From: Nitratireductor kimnyeongensis
GTDB taxonomy: Bacteria; Pseudomonadota; Alphaproteobacteria; Rhizobiales; Rhizobiaceae
Length of the DNA: 64,000 nucleotides
Assembly (NCBI RefSeq): GCF_019891395.1
Contig: NZ_CP078143.1
Coordinates: 2,431,001 to 2,495,000, forward strand
Reading direction: 5' to 3'
Below the pieces are notes generated by a model, which worked only from the letters and a program-made list of their open reading frames with translations, did not search any database and was not told the DNA's origin. The position numbers and the translations under genes are program-made. Shown here piece by piece: positions 1 to 9,910 of this stretch. The number at the start of each line of letters is the position of its first letter. Position 1 is the first letter of the stretch.

Positions 1-674
1 CAGTTTTCCGGCAGGAAAGCCGGATCTTCCTTCCCGAGCGTCTGATAGGCGGCGAGGAAAGCGTATGAGGAATTGCCGATCAGATTGTTTAGGATGAAAT
101 CCGGACGCTTTTCGCGGATTTCATCAATCAGATGCCCAATGTCATGATCGCCGATAGGCACGTAGCGTTCGCCCAGAACGCTACCGCCGGAGCGGGTCAG
201 CACATCGCGCGCAATGCGATTGGTTTCCCACCCCCAGATATAGTTCGCGCCCGCCAGGAAACCCCGCGCGCCAAAGCGTGGCACGATATAATCGAGCAAC
301 GGCACGAGCTGCTGGTTGGCGCAGGCGGCGATATAGACGAGGTTTTCCGAGACCTCGAAGCCCTCATAGACACATGGATACCATAGAAGGGCGTCGAGTT
401 TTTCGACGACCGGGATCACCTCCTTGCGGCTCCATGAGGTGGTGCAGCCGACAATGTGCTGTGCGCCCGTCTGGCGGATCAGGTCGCGGCAGAGTTCCGC
501 ATAGCGGTCGGCATTGCCCTTCGGGTCGGCGTGGTGGGCTTCAAGCCGGAAGGGGTAGCTCTCATCGGCGTTGATGTCGGTCACTGCCGCCAGCGCACCA
601 AAATAGCCCTGTTCCGCCGGGCGGCTATAGCCGCCGGATCGCGAAAACAGAACGCCGATCGAATAAGTGTTCAC
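1..674 (-). CDS. AmiC/UrtA-type amide-binding protein, 3' end cut by window
   Basis: Reading the minus strand from a GTG at 674 gives an open frame that runs off the window edge (about 224 residues seen). The product begins MNTYSIGVLFSRSGGYSRPA and shows the order of motifs of the AmiC/FmdD/UrtA branch of periplasmic binding proteins: VGCTTSWSRKEVIPVVEK near residue 80, then WYPCVYEGFE, and GANYIWGWETNRIARD. There is no signal peptide, as in Pseudomonas AmiC, the cytoplasmic amide sensor that holds the antiterminator AmiR; secreted UrtA-type transport proteins do have one. The GTG has a GGGGAACG Shine-Dalgarno stretch and no better start upstream. An AmiC-like sensor role is inferred from the missing signal peptide and from the hairpin leader at 696-733; the partner (an ANTAR protein or transporter) would lie outside the window. 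Confidence 0.72.
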   Translation of the reverse strand, partial: MNTYSIGVLFSRSGGYSRPAEQGYFGALAAVTDINADESYPFRLEAHHADPKGNADRYAELCRDLIRQTGAQHIVGCTTSWSRKEVIPVVEKLDALLWYPCVYEGFEVSENLVYIAACANQQLVPLLDYIVPRFGARGFLAGANYIWGWETNRIARDVLTRSGGSVLGERYVPIGDHDIGHLIDEIREKRPDFILNNLIGNSSYAFLAAYQTLGKEDPAFLPEN

Positions 675-695
675 ACTCGTTCCCCAAAACGCAAA

Positions 696-733
696 GGGCC
701 CCGGCGGGAACAACAATATTCCCGGCGAGGCCC
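696..733 (-). promoter_or_regulatory. Leader hairpin, possible attenuator before the AmiC-like gene
   Basis: Two 15-base arms at 696-710 and 719-733 pair almost completely around an 8-base loop. On the minus strand the hairpin is followed by a T-rich run and then the GTG start 22 bases later. A terminator-like hairpin inside a leader is what ANTAR antiterminators (AmiR, NasR) act on, so attenuation is plausible but unproven. Confidence 0.45.
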
Positions 734-759
734 AGATGCCAAAATCTTATTATGGCTTA

Positions 760-787
760 AGCCTAGCTGGCGAAACGAAACTGTCAA
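760..787 (-). promoter_or_regulatory. Candidate promoter for the AmiC-like gene
   Basis: On the minus strand TTGACA (787-782) is followed after 16 bases by TAGGCT (765-760). It would start a transcript just before the 696-733 hairpin. The -35 match is perfect, the -10 match is weak. Confidence 0.35.
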
Positions 788-1040
788 GCCATGTGAGCAG
801 GATGATTTTATCGCTCGTTTCACGCGCGCGAAAATAGGGATCAGGCGAGGGCAGAACCAATTTCACTCGTCTTCAATGATAATTTATTGACAAAATGTTT
901 GGAAATGTTTTCTTTTGCCGGCAGGGCCGCTCACGAATGCGCGGAAACCATGCGTCTCCCAACAGTCTGGTCTAAAGACTAGGGCCAGCCGCAGCCGGGT
1001 TCAATGGGTTTTTGGGCCTGTCCTTCAGATTGGAGTTTCT
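788..1040. other. Rest of divergent intergenic region
   Basis: This stretch separates the AmiC-like gene from the peptide ABC operon. It is A+T richer than its surroundings around 870-915 and holds a TTGACA at 887-892 on the plus strand without a convincing -10 box. I see no gene in it; the open frame that extends upstream of 1041 has no ribosome site and does not look like ABC protein. Confidence 0.4.
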
Positions 1041-2879
<1,839 letters not shown>

Positions 2880-2918
2880 TCACTGGAACACAAACGCAAA
2901 AGAAACGGAGGACTTTCC

Positions 2919-4448
2919 ATGACATTCGGCAAAACACGCGGCGCATTGCTGGCCGCCGTGCTGGCGGCGCTGCCGTTCGGCGCGATGCCGGCGCAGGCCG
3001 CAGGCACGCTCACCATTTCTTCTCCGCAGGATCCGGGAAGCTGGGACCCCATCGACACCTTCCTGGTGAACTGGTCGTCCGTCGCCACCAACATCTATGA
3101 TGGTCTGGTCTATCGCGGTCCCGACACGAAGATCGTGCCCGCACTGGCCACCGAGTGGGACGTGCTCGACGAGGGCAAGCGCATCCGCTTCACGCTGCGC
3201 GAAGGCGTCAAGTTCCACAATGGCGAGGATTTCAACGCCGAGGCCGTGAAATTCACCTTCGACCGCCTGCTTGGCGAAGAAGGCAAGAAGGGTCCGCAGC
3301 GGTCCAATTATGCCGTTATCGAAAAGGTCGAGATCGTTGACGATTTCACGGTGGATCTGGTTCTGGCTCAGCCCGATCCGGTGCTGATCACCAAGCTCGC
3401 AGGCTATGGCGCGATGATCGTGCCGCCGAAATATGTGACCGAGAACGAGGAAGATTTCGTCAACGCAAATCCCGTTGGCACCGGCCCGTTCAAGATGACC
3501 TCCTACGAGCCGAAGGTCGGCGTGAAGCTTGAAGCCTTCGCCGATCACTGGGGCGGTGCACCGAAGCTCGACGCCGTCGAGTATCGCTTCATCTCGGAGC
3601 CGGCCACCGCCGTTGCCGAGCTGCAGGCCGGTCGTGTCGACATCGTCATTCCGCCGACCATCCCGATCTCCATGGTTCCCACCATCGAGGCGGATGAGAA
3701 GCTCGAAATCCGCTCCGTCACCAGCCCGACGGTCTATGCCCTGCGCTTCAACACCGGCAACGGCATCACCGCCGATGAGCGCGTGCGCAAGGCGATGATC
3801 ATGGCTGTCGACCGCAAGGCCATCATCGACGCCGTTCTCGGCGGACAGGCCAAGCAGATCGCATCCTTCCAGTCGGAACTGTCCTTCGGTTACGACCCGG
3901 AGATGGAGCCGCTGCCCTTCGATCAGGCAAAGGCCAAGGAGCTTTTGAAGGAAGCGGGCGTTGCTGCCGGCGCACCGGTCCAGATCGACATTCGCGGTAA
4001 TGACGCCACCTTCGGTGAAGTCACCCAGGCGGTCGCCAGCTACCTGCAGATGGTCGGCCTCAACGCCACCATCAAGCCGTATGAGACCAATGTCCTGCTC
4101 AACGACATTATCCCGCAGGGCAAGACCGGCGAAATGTTCCAACAGAGCTGGGGCGGCTGGACGCTCGACTACGACAACACCGCTTACCTGATGTACCACA
4201 CGGGCGAGCGCTGGAACCCGTATGACAGCGACAAGGAGCTCGATGCGCTTCTGGAATCGCAGCGCCCGATGATCGACGTCGACGCGCGCGAGAAAGTGCT
4301 GCAGGAAATCGCAGCCTACGCAGCCGATCGCGCGCTCGAAATGCCGCTCTACAACCTCAATGCGCTCTATGGCGTCAACAAGCGGGTGAAGAACTTCATC
4401 GCGCCGCCGGACAGCCGCATGCGCCTCAACGAGGTTGAAGTCGAATAG
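2919..4448 (+). CDS. Dipeptide/oligopeptide ABC transporter substrate-binding protein (SBP family 5)
   Basis: 509 residues with a Sec signal peptide (hydrophobic run then PAQA at about residue 27). The mature protein has family 5 hallmarks: DGLVYRGPDTKIVPALATEWDV, FTLREGVKFHNGEDFNAEAVKFTFDRLL and NPVGTGPFKMTSYEP. It binds peptides or peptide-like ligands in the periplasm and delivers them to the permease pair downstream. The start ATG has a good GGAGG site. A GC-rich hairpin at 4468-4493 follows the stop. The ligand cannot be read from sequence; the M14 peptidase at the end of the operon favours peptides. Confidence 0.92.
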   Translation: MTFGKTRGALLAAVLAALPFGAMPAQAAGTLTISSPQDPGSWDPIDTFLVNWSSVATNIYDGLVYRGPDTKIVPALATEWDVLDEGKRIRFTLREGVKFHNGEDFNAEAVKFTFDRLLGEEGKKGPQRSNYAVIEKVEIVDDFTVDLVLAQPDPVLITKLAGYGAMIVPPKYVTENEEDFVNANPVGTGPFKMTSYEPKVGVKLEAFADHWGGAPKLDAVEYRFISEPATAVAELQAGRVDIVIPPTIPISMVPTIEADEKLEIRSVTSPTVYALRFNTGNGITADERVRKAMIMAVDRKAIIDAVLGGQAKQIASFQSELSFGYDPEMEPLPFDQAKAKELLKEAGVAAGAPVQIDIRGNDATFGEVTQAVASYLQMVGLNATIKPYETNVLLNDIIPQGKTGEMFQQSWGGWTLDYDNTAYLMYHTGERWNPYDSDKELDALLESQRPMIDVDAREKVLQEIAAYAADRALEMPLYNLNALYGVNKRVKNFIAPPDSRMRLNEVEVE

Positions 4449-4467
4449 TCCTCCCAGGACATGAATG

Positions 4468-4493
4468 TCGGGGGCGGCTCGTGCCGCCCCCGA
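4468..4493 (+). terminator. Intercistronic GC-rich hairpin after the binding-protein gene
   Basis: An 11-bp perfect stem (arms 4468-4478 and 4483-4493) with a four-base loop sits 20 bases after the stop of the binding-protein gene. There is no long T run, so partial termination or 3'-end stabilisation of the binding-protein mRNA is more likely than full termination. Confidence 0.55.
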
Positions 4494-4540
4494 GCCCGTG
4501 AACTTTGCGCGAGCGCGCAAAACCTATCCCGGAGGCTCTG

Positions 4541-5464
4541 GTGGCCAGTTTTCTTCTTAAACGCATCCTGCAGGCGGTGTTCGTCGTTTTCGTCGTCACC
4601 CTCACGGTGTCGTTCGCCATCCGGCTGACCGGTGATCCGGCACTCATGCTCTCCCAGGGTGCAGGCAGCGTCACGGAAGAGGATCTGGCGAATATCCGTC
4701 AGGCGCTCGGCCTCAACGAGCCCTTCATCTCCCAGTACTGGGATTTCATCAAAGGCCTTTTCGTCGGCGATTTCGGCCGCAGCTTCCTTGGTGGAACCTC
4801 GGTGTCCCTGCTTATCTCCAAGGCTTTGCCTGCCACGCTGGCGCTGGCCTTCTCGTCCATGCTGGTCTCCATCGCGATTTCCATTCCGCTTGGCATTCAC
4901 GCTGCAGTCAACAAGGGCAAGACCGCCGATCAGGTGATACGAATCCTGTCACTGGTCGGTTTGTCTTTCCCGAATTTCTGGCTCGCCATCATGCTGGTTC
5001 TGGTGTTCTCGATCATGCTGCAATGGCTGCCGCCATCAGGCATGAGCGGGTTTGCCAGCTTCATCATGCCGGCGGTCACCATGGGCGTCATTCTCACCGC
5101 CACCAATGTGCGGCTGGTGCGCACGGCCATGCTCGAGACGCTGCGCTCGCAATATATTCAGGTCGCCCGTGCAAAAGGCCTGAGCGAAACCAAGGTGCTC
5201 TACAAGCATGCGCTCAGAAACTGCGCCATTCCACTGATCACCTATTTCGGCCTCCAGTTCGGTGGCCTTCTGGGAGGCATCGTTGTCATCGAGCGGGTGT
5301 TCAATTGGCCTGGCCTCGGCACGCTCGCCTTCGATGCTGTCTCCGGTCGTGACTATCCGGTCCTTCAAGCCGTCATCACCGTGCTTTCGCTGCTTATCAT
5401 CGGTGTCAACCTGCTGGTCGATATCGCCTATGGGTTGGTCGATCCGCGCATCCGCAACCGATAG
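4541..5464 (+). CDS. Peptide ABC transporter permease (DppB type)
   Basis: 307 residues from the GTG at 4541, chosen because GGAGG lies five bases before it; a TTG at 4505 lacks such a site. The protein opens with the DppB-like N-terminus FLLKRILQAVFVVFVVTLTVSFAIRLTGDPA and carries the EAA-loop region RTAMLETLRSQYIQVARAKGLSETKVLYKHALRN, the site that docks on the ATPase. About six membrane spans are visible. It forms the inner-membrane channel with the next gene, 14 bases downstream. Confidence 0.92.
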   Translation: MASFLLKRILQAVFVVFVVTLTVSFAIRLTGDPALMLSQGAGSVTEEDLANIRQALGLNEPFISQYWDFIKGLFVGDFGRSFLGGTSVSLLISKALPATLALAFSSMLVSIAISIPLGIHAAVNKGKTADQVIRILSLVGLSFPNFWLAIMLVLVFSIMLQWLPPSGMSGFASFIMPAVTMGVILTATNVRLVRTAMLETLRSQYIQVARAKGLSETKVLYKHALRNCAIPLITYFGLQFGGLLGGIVVIERVFNWPGLGTLAFDAVSGRDYPVLQAVITVLSLLIIGVNLLVDIAYGLVDPRIRNR

Positions 5465-5478
5465 GAAAGGACGCAATC

Positions 5479-6327
5479 ATGGCACAGGCTGTTTCGCGTT
5501 TGCGTCACTTCAAGAACATCGAGTTCATTCTCGGCATTCTGCTTGCCGGAACGATGACGCTTCTGGTTCTGCTATCACCACTGCTCTTTCCCGATGGCGG
5601 CGAGCAGATCAATCTGACCGCGCGCCTGACAAAACCCTTCACCGACTGGGCCCATATTCTGGGCACCGACCCGCTCGGCCGCGATGTGCTGGCGCGTGTG
5701 ATCACCGGCGGAAAGATCTCGCTTCTGGTCGGCTTCACCTCCGTTGCCGGCGCCGTGGTGGTCGGTGTCGTCATGGGGCTGATCTCGGGCTATTATCGCG
5801 GCTTCTGGGACATGCTCGTCATGCGCTTTGCCGACGTGCAGCTGGCGCTTCCCTTCATTCTGCTCGCCATCACCTTCATCGCCATAGTGGGCGGCGGCAT
5901 CACCAACACGATCATCCTGCTCATTGTCTCGCAATGGGTTCAGTATGCCCGCCTTGTGCGCGGCTCCGTCCTGTCGCTCAATGACCGCGAGTTCATTCAT
6001 GCCGCCAAGGCCATCGGCGTGCCGGATTTCAAGATCCTTTTCCAACACCTCCTGCCCAACCTTGCCGGACCGGTCATCGTCTTGATGACACTCAACGTCG
6101 CCACCAACATTCTTCTGGAAAGCTCGCTTACCTTCCTCGGCCTCGGCGTGGATCCGACGATCCCGAGCTGGGGCGGAATGCTGGCCGATGGGCGCACCTA
6201 TCTGCAGAACGCATGGTGGGTCAGCGTCTTTCCGGGGCTTGCAATCCTCTTCACCGTGCTCGGCCTGAACCTTCTTGGCGACTGGCTGCGCGATCTCCTC
6301 GATCCAACAGGACGCACAGAAACATGA
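5479..6327 (+). CDS. Peptide ABC transporter permease (DppC type)
   Basis: 282 residues. The N-terminal span is followed by the DppC-typical HILGTDPLGRDVLARVITGGKISLLVGF and later the EAA loop REFIHAAKAIGVPDFKILFQHLLPN, and the C-terminal GLGVDPTIPSWGGMLADGR segment. It pairs with the DppB-type permease. Its stop TGA overlaps the ATG of the peptidase gene (ATGA), so the two are translationally coupled. Confidence 0.92.
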   Translation: MAQAVSRLRHFKNIEFILGILLAGTMTLLVLLSPLLFPDGGEQINLTARLTKPFTDWAHILGTDPLGRDVLARVITGGKISLLVGFTSVAGAVVVGVVMGLISGYYRGFWDMLVMRFADVQLALPFILLAITFIAIVGGGITNTIILLIVSQWVQYARLVRGSVLSLNDREFIHAAKAIGVPDFKILFQHLLPNLAGPVIVLMTLNVATNILLESSLTFLGLGVDPTIPSWGGMLADGRTYLQNAWWVSVFPGLAILFTVLGLNLLGDWLRDLLDPTGRTET

Positions 6328-8069
6328 CCGCGATCTTCGAAAAGACCTTTGACCGCACGCTCGACCGTCTGCTCGCCGACTACGCCAGTGAGGCATGGCG
6401 TGGCGCGGAGCTGGAGGCCTGGCTTTTCGAGGATGAGGCGGCGCGGCGCGGCGCCGAAAAACGCTTCACGGCAGCGGGCGTGACCGCGCGGCTGCACAGC
6501 GCCTACAAGCCGCTGGTTCATTTCTTTCTGGAAGACGCGCCCGCCTCGCGGCGCATCGCCGTCACCTATCCGGTAAGCTCTGCCGCTGCCGAACAGCGCT
6601 TCCTGCTGGAGGCTTATCCGCTTGCCGGCATGGTGGGTGAAGCCGAGATCGCTTTCACCGCGGCTCCGGTCGATGGCCCGCACGAATATGGCGTCGAGAT
6701 CACGGCGGCGGACGGCTCCGTTTCGCGCCATGCGGTCTTCGCACCCAACCGGCTTGCCGACGATCACATTGGCAAAAGGCTTCTTTCGCCCTGCGGCTGG
6801 CTGCGCGTGCGTCACCCGGATGGCCGCGTTGTTGACGAAGCGCTCGCAACCGATTTCGAGCGCCTGTTTCATGAAACGATGGCCGCCATCGATGCCCATC
6901 CATGGGGTGAAGACGAGCCATTTTTCGACGCGCTTCACGTCCGTGTTTCCATGCCCGGCGCAGACACACGCCTCCCGGTTGGCGAGGAAGCGATCAGCTT
7001 GCACGAAGCGCTGCACGAGGACTTCTATTTCTCGCTGCTTGAACTCTTCCAGAAGAAGTCGGGCCGCAAGCTCGGTTCGCGCGGGCTCCAGCCCGGCCAG
7101 ATCATCCCGGTTATTGCCGCGGGCGAAGGTGCAACCACCGTCAAGGTCGAAACCCGGCGGCTCACCACCGAACCCGCCCTTTGGCCGGCGCAGCCGTTGC
7201 ATGAAGCAGTCGGGCCGTTCTCCGTCTCCATGATTGCCGAGACGCTTGAAGAGATCGGCGGCGAGACGTTCGAGGTGGCCTCGCGCTCCGGCCGCGCTGT
7301 CCCGGCGCGCCATGTGCGCGGAACCGATCATCCGATCCTGTTGAGCGGTGGGCAGCACCCCAACGAGATTTCCGGTGTCGCAGGCGCGCTGCGTGGTGCT
7401 TCGCTTCTTTCTGAGCGCGAGGGCGCGCATTTCACGGTGTCGCCGCTGGAAAATCCGGACGGTTATGCCCTTCATTATGCTCTGTGCCAGAGCCAGCCGC
7501 ACCATATGCACCACGCCGCCCGTTACACCGCGCTCGGCGACGATCTGGAATACCGTGAAGCCGAACCCCTTTATGAGAAAGGCATTCGCCGCGAAGCGTA
7601 TTCACGTACGAAGGCCGTGCTCCACGTCAATCTGCACGGCTATCCCTCGCATGAATGGACGCGACCGCTGACTGGTTACATTCCGCGCGGTTTTGAGATG
7701 TGGACCGTACCGAAGGGCTTTTTCCTGGTCGCGCGTCACAAGCCGGGCTGGGCCGAGCGCATGCGCCATCTCATTGAAAAGGTAACGGTCGAACTGGCGC
7801 AGATTCCGGACCTGGTCGCCTTCAATGCGGCGCAGATCAGGCTTTATGAAATCCACGCCGGAGCGCTTCAGTTCGAGGTATTGAACGGCTTTCCGATCAC
7901 CATCACGGAAGTGGATCGTCACGACGCGCCGATGACGCTCGTCACCGAGTATCCGGACGAGACGGTCTATGGCGATGCCTTCCGGCTCGCCCATGAAGCG
8001 CAGACCCGGACGGTGATTGCCGCCTATGACGCGCTTCAGGAGATGATGGCGGAGAGCCTGACGGTCTAG
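6324..8069 (+). CDS. M14 family zinc carboxypeptidase, cytoplasmic
   Basis: 581 residues from the ATG at 6324, which overlaps the preceding stop. The first 330 residues are not recognisable to me. The catalytic part has GGQHPNEISG, giving the M14 HxxE zinc ligands His345 and Glu348, the ENPDGYALHYA segment, a His in HVNLHGYPSHEW (residues 434-443) as third ligand, and a late Glu in LQFEVLNGFP as candidate general base. No signal peptide is present, so it should act in the cytosol on what the transporter imports. The family includes carboxypeptidases, gamma-D-glutamyl peptidases and amidohydrolases, so the bond it cuts is unknown. It is longer than a typical M14 enzyme because of the N-terminal extension. 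Confidence 0.83.
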   Translation: MTAIFEKTFDRTLDRLLADYASEAWRGAELEAWLFEDEAARRGAEKRFTAAGVTARLHSAYKPLVHFFLEDAPASRRIAVTYPVSSAAAEQRFLLEAYPLAGMVGEAEIAFTAAPVDGPHEYGVEITAADGSVSRHAVFAPNRLADDHIGKRLLSPCGWLRVRHPDGRVVDEALATDFERLFHETMAAIDAHPWGEDEPFFDALHVRVSMPGADTRLPVGEEAISLHEALHEDFYFSLLELFQKKSGRKLGSRGLQPGQIIPVIAAGEGATTVKVETRRLTTEPALWPAQPLHEAVGPFSVSMIAETLEEIGGETFEVASRSGRAVPARHVRGTDHPILLSGGQHPNEISGVAGALRGASLLSEREGAHFTVSPLENPDGYALHYALCQSQPHHMHHAARYTALGDDLEYREAEPLYEKGIRREAYSRTKAVLHVNLHGYPSHEWTRPLTGYIPRGFEMWTVPKGFFLVARHKPGWAERMRHLIEKVTVELAQIPDLVAFNAAQIRLYEIHAGALQFEVLNGFPITITEVDRHDAPMTLVTEYPDETVYGDAFRLAHEAQTRTVIAAYDALQEMMAESLTV

Positions 8070-8176
8070 AGCATCGGACCGAAGAGTGGAATCCGGTTTT
8101 CGGATTATTCAGATGCTCCAACTATAGACTACCTAGATCGTCCTTTGTGCGTCCGGATGGACGATGACGATCTAGG
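8070..8176. repeat. Rhizobiales-type intergenic repeat with two inverted repeats; bidirectional terminator
   Basis: Between two converging genes. The first half (about 8069-8124) begins GAGCATCGGACCGAAGAGTG and ends CAGATGCTC, an arrangement I know as a very common intergenic element of Mesorhizobium/Brucella relatives. The second half is an 11-bp perfect stem, CCTAGATCGTC at 8132-8142 with its complement at 8166-8176, reaching into the stop codon of the DUF983 gene. It can end transcription from both sides. Family membership is from memory, not from a search. Confidence 0.6.
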
Positions 8177-8591
8177 CCTGATCGGCTTTCTTAGCCGCCG
8201 CCTCGCTGTGCCAGGCGTGGTCGATGGAGCCTTCCTCGGCCTTGTGAAAATATTGTGAGCAGACGAGCCAGCCCTTGAGCGGGCGCAAAAGCGCCATGCA
8301 GCTCAGGATCGTCAGCGGCACGGTCGTGAAAACGTGGACCCAAAGCGGCAGTTCGAATGCCATCTGGAACCAGACCCCGAAGGCGAGCGCGGGAACAGCG
8401 GCGATGGTCATCGCAAAGAAGGCCGGACCGTCGGCCGGGTCGGCGAAGGAGTAGTCGAGCCCGCAAACTTCGCAGCTTTTCGCCAGCTGGAGATAGCCTT
8501 TGAAGATGTGACCCTTCTGGCATTGCGGGCAGCGGCCAAGGGCCCCGGTCAGCATCGGATTGTCGGTGGGATTGTACTCGGCGTTCTTCAT
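8172..8591 (-). CDS. DUF983 family membrane protein
   Basis: 139 residues from the ATG at 8591, preceded by GGAGAGG; an upstream ATG at 8645 lacks a site. It has two CxxC pairs (CPQC and CEVC, about residues 21-24 and 41-44) that look like a small zinc ribbon, then FADPADGPAFF and two or three membrane spans. This is the DUF983 arrangement. The function is unknown; in alphaproteobacteria such proteins often lie near cytochrome oxidase genes, but not here. It lies downstream of the LysR gene on the same strand, separated by a cluster of palindromes. Confidence 0.8.
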   Translation of the reverse strand: MKNAEYNPTDNPMLTGALGRCPQCQKGHIFKGYLQLAKSCEVCGLDYSFADPADGPAFFAMTIAAVPALAFGVWFQMAFELPLWVHVFTTVPLTILSCMALLRPLKGWLVCSQYFHKAEEGSIDHAWHSEAAAKKADQA

Positions 8592-8685
8592 CGCGGCCTC
8601 TCCAATTCGGGGCGCAGTCTCATCGAATGAAGACCGCATGGCCATGTGACAATTCAGCTTGCGACAAAATTGCCGAAAAGTCCCA

Positions 8686-8741
8686 GAAATTCCGGAATTT
8701 CGGGTAAAACGCTTTCGTTTTCCGGAAAACCACGTGGTTTT
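8686..8741. terminator. Three adjoining perfect palindromes, probable LysR terminator
   Basis: Three perfect palindromes: GAAATTCCGGAATTTC at 8686-8701, GTTTTCCGGAAAAC at 8717-8730 and AAAACCACGTGGTTTT at 8726-8741. The last two overlap, so only one can fold at a time. They lie directly after the LysR stop, with T-rich flanks in the direction of LysR transcription. Confidence 0.5.
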
Positions 8742-9651
8742 ACGTCAAAAGATTCTGGCCGTGAAAATCGTCCTTCGCGGCCTCCGCTTCGGTCTTGATG
8801 AAGTCCGTCAGCATCCGGATGCGCGGCGTGTGCGCGACGTCCTGATGGGCGATGCACCAGTAATAGCGTTCGAGATGAATTTCCTTCGGAATGACCGGCA
8901 CAAGGTCGGGGTAATGCCGCGCCATGAAGTTAGGCATCACGCACAGCCCCAGCCCTTTTCGCGTGGCGGCAAGCTGCGCGTGAATGCTGGAGCTCTGATA
9001 GAAGGCGCGGACGCCCGGCAATATCTCCCGATGGTAATCGAGGCCCGGCGTGAAGATCATGTCTTCAATGTAGCCGATGATCCGATGGGAGGCCAAATCG
9101 GATCTGCGGCGCACCGGCGGGTGCTTTTCCAGATAGTCGCGCGTGCCATACAGAAACAGGCGGTACATGCTGATCTTCTCGTAGTGGTGGGAACCCGCCC
9201 TGTTTGTCGAAAGCGTCACCGACATGTCCGCCTCGCGGCGTGACAATGAGACGATCTGCTGGATGATGAGAAGCTCGATCGACAGAGAGGGCATGGAACT
9301 GGCGAGGTCGGGCAGGCGATCTGCAAGAAAGAAATTGCCGAACCCTTCCAGCGTGCTGATACGCACGACGCCGCTGACCGAGGTCGCGTCGCCGGCAAGC
9401 TCGCTCTGAACCTGCGAGGCTTCGCGCTCGATCACCTCGGCCCGCTCCACCATCTTTTCACCCGCCGCCGTCAGCAGGTAGCCGCGCGGATTGCGCTCGA
9501 AGAGCCTTGTCCCCAGCGCCTGCTCCAGCCTGTCGATGCGGCGCGAAACCGTGGCGTGATTGGTTCTCAGCTTGCGCGCAGCCGCCGAAAGCTGGCCCGT
9601 CCTTGCGACAGCGAGGAAGTATTGGAGGTCGTCCCAGGAAAATGGCCGCAT
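8740..9651 (-). CDS. LysR family transcriptional regulator
   Basis: 303 residues from the ATG at 9651. The helix-turn-helix is clear: WDDLQYFLAVARTGQLSAAARKLRTNHATVSRRIDRLEQALGTRLFERNPRGYLLT (residues 5-60), followed by a substrate-binding effector domain. The start is placed here because LysR proteins begin a few residues before the WDDLQYF segment. It is divergent from the HAAT transporter/GMC operon and probably controls it. An inverted repeat of LysR-box shape lies 12 bases upstream of its start at 9663-9687. The effector is unknown, presumably the imported compound or its oxidation product. Confidence 0.9.
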   Translation of the reverse strand: MRPFSWDDLQYFLAVARTGQLSAAARKLRTNHATVSRRIDRLEQALGTRLFERNPRGYLLTAAGEKMVERAEVIEREASQVQSELAGDATSVSGVVRISTLEGFGNFFLADRLPDLASSMPSLSIELLIIQQIVSLSRREADMSVTLSTNRAGSHHYEKISMYRLFLYGTRDYLEKHPPVRRRSDLASHRIIGYIEDMIFTPGLDYHREILPGVRAFYQSSSIHAQLAATRKGLGLCVMPNFMARHYPDLVPVIPKEIHLERYYWCIAHQDVAHTPRIRMLTDFIKTEAEAAKDDFHGQNLLT

Positions 9652-9662
9652 CAGTCTGTACG

Positions 9663-9687
9663 TTTTTGCACCGCGTTTGTGCAAAAA
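9663..9687. promoter_or_regulatory. LysR-type operator (inverted repeat with T-N11-A core)
   Basis: Nine-base arms TTTTTGCAC (9663-9671) and GTGCAAAAA (9679-9687) around a 7-base spacer. The inner TGCAC-N7-GTGCA fits the T-N11-A LysR box. Its place just upstream of the LysR start suits autoregulation and control of the divergent operon. Confidence 0.6.
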
Positions 9688-9910
9688 TAGAGAGTTGTGT
9701 GCGGAAAGGTCAATGCTATGACTATAGGCATGGTCGTGCATGAGGGAAGGGAGGCCCGGTTCGCACCGGCTTCACCATCCAAATTGATCATGCCGATTTT
9801 CCAGCAAGGTGGCGTGCGGAGGAGCACAGGCGCGCCTTGCGGATCTGGATAGCCGCTGCCATGCGTTTCGTGCTGGCCGGGGTTCACCGTTTTGGGAGGA
9901 AAGATCGATT

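Noticed and set aside
2880..4520. Long minus-strand open frame opposite the peptide-binding protein
   Set aside because: Antisense shadow; the plus frame has a signal peptide and family 5 motifs.
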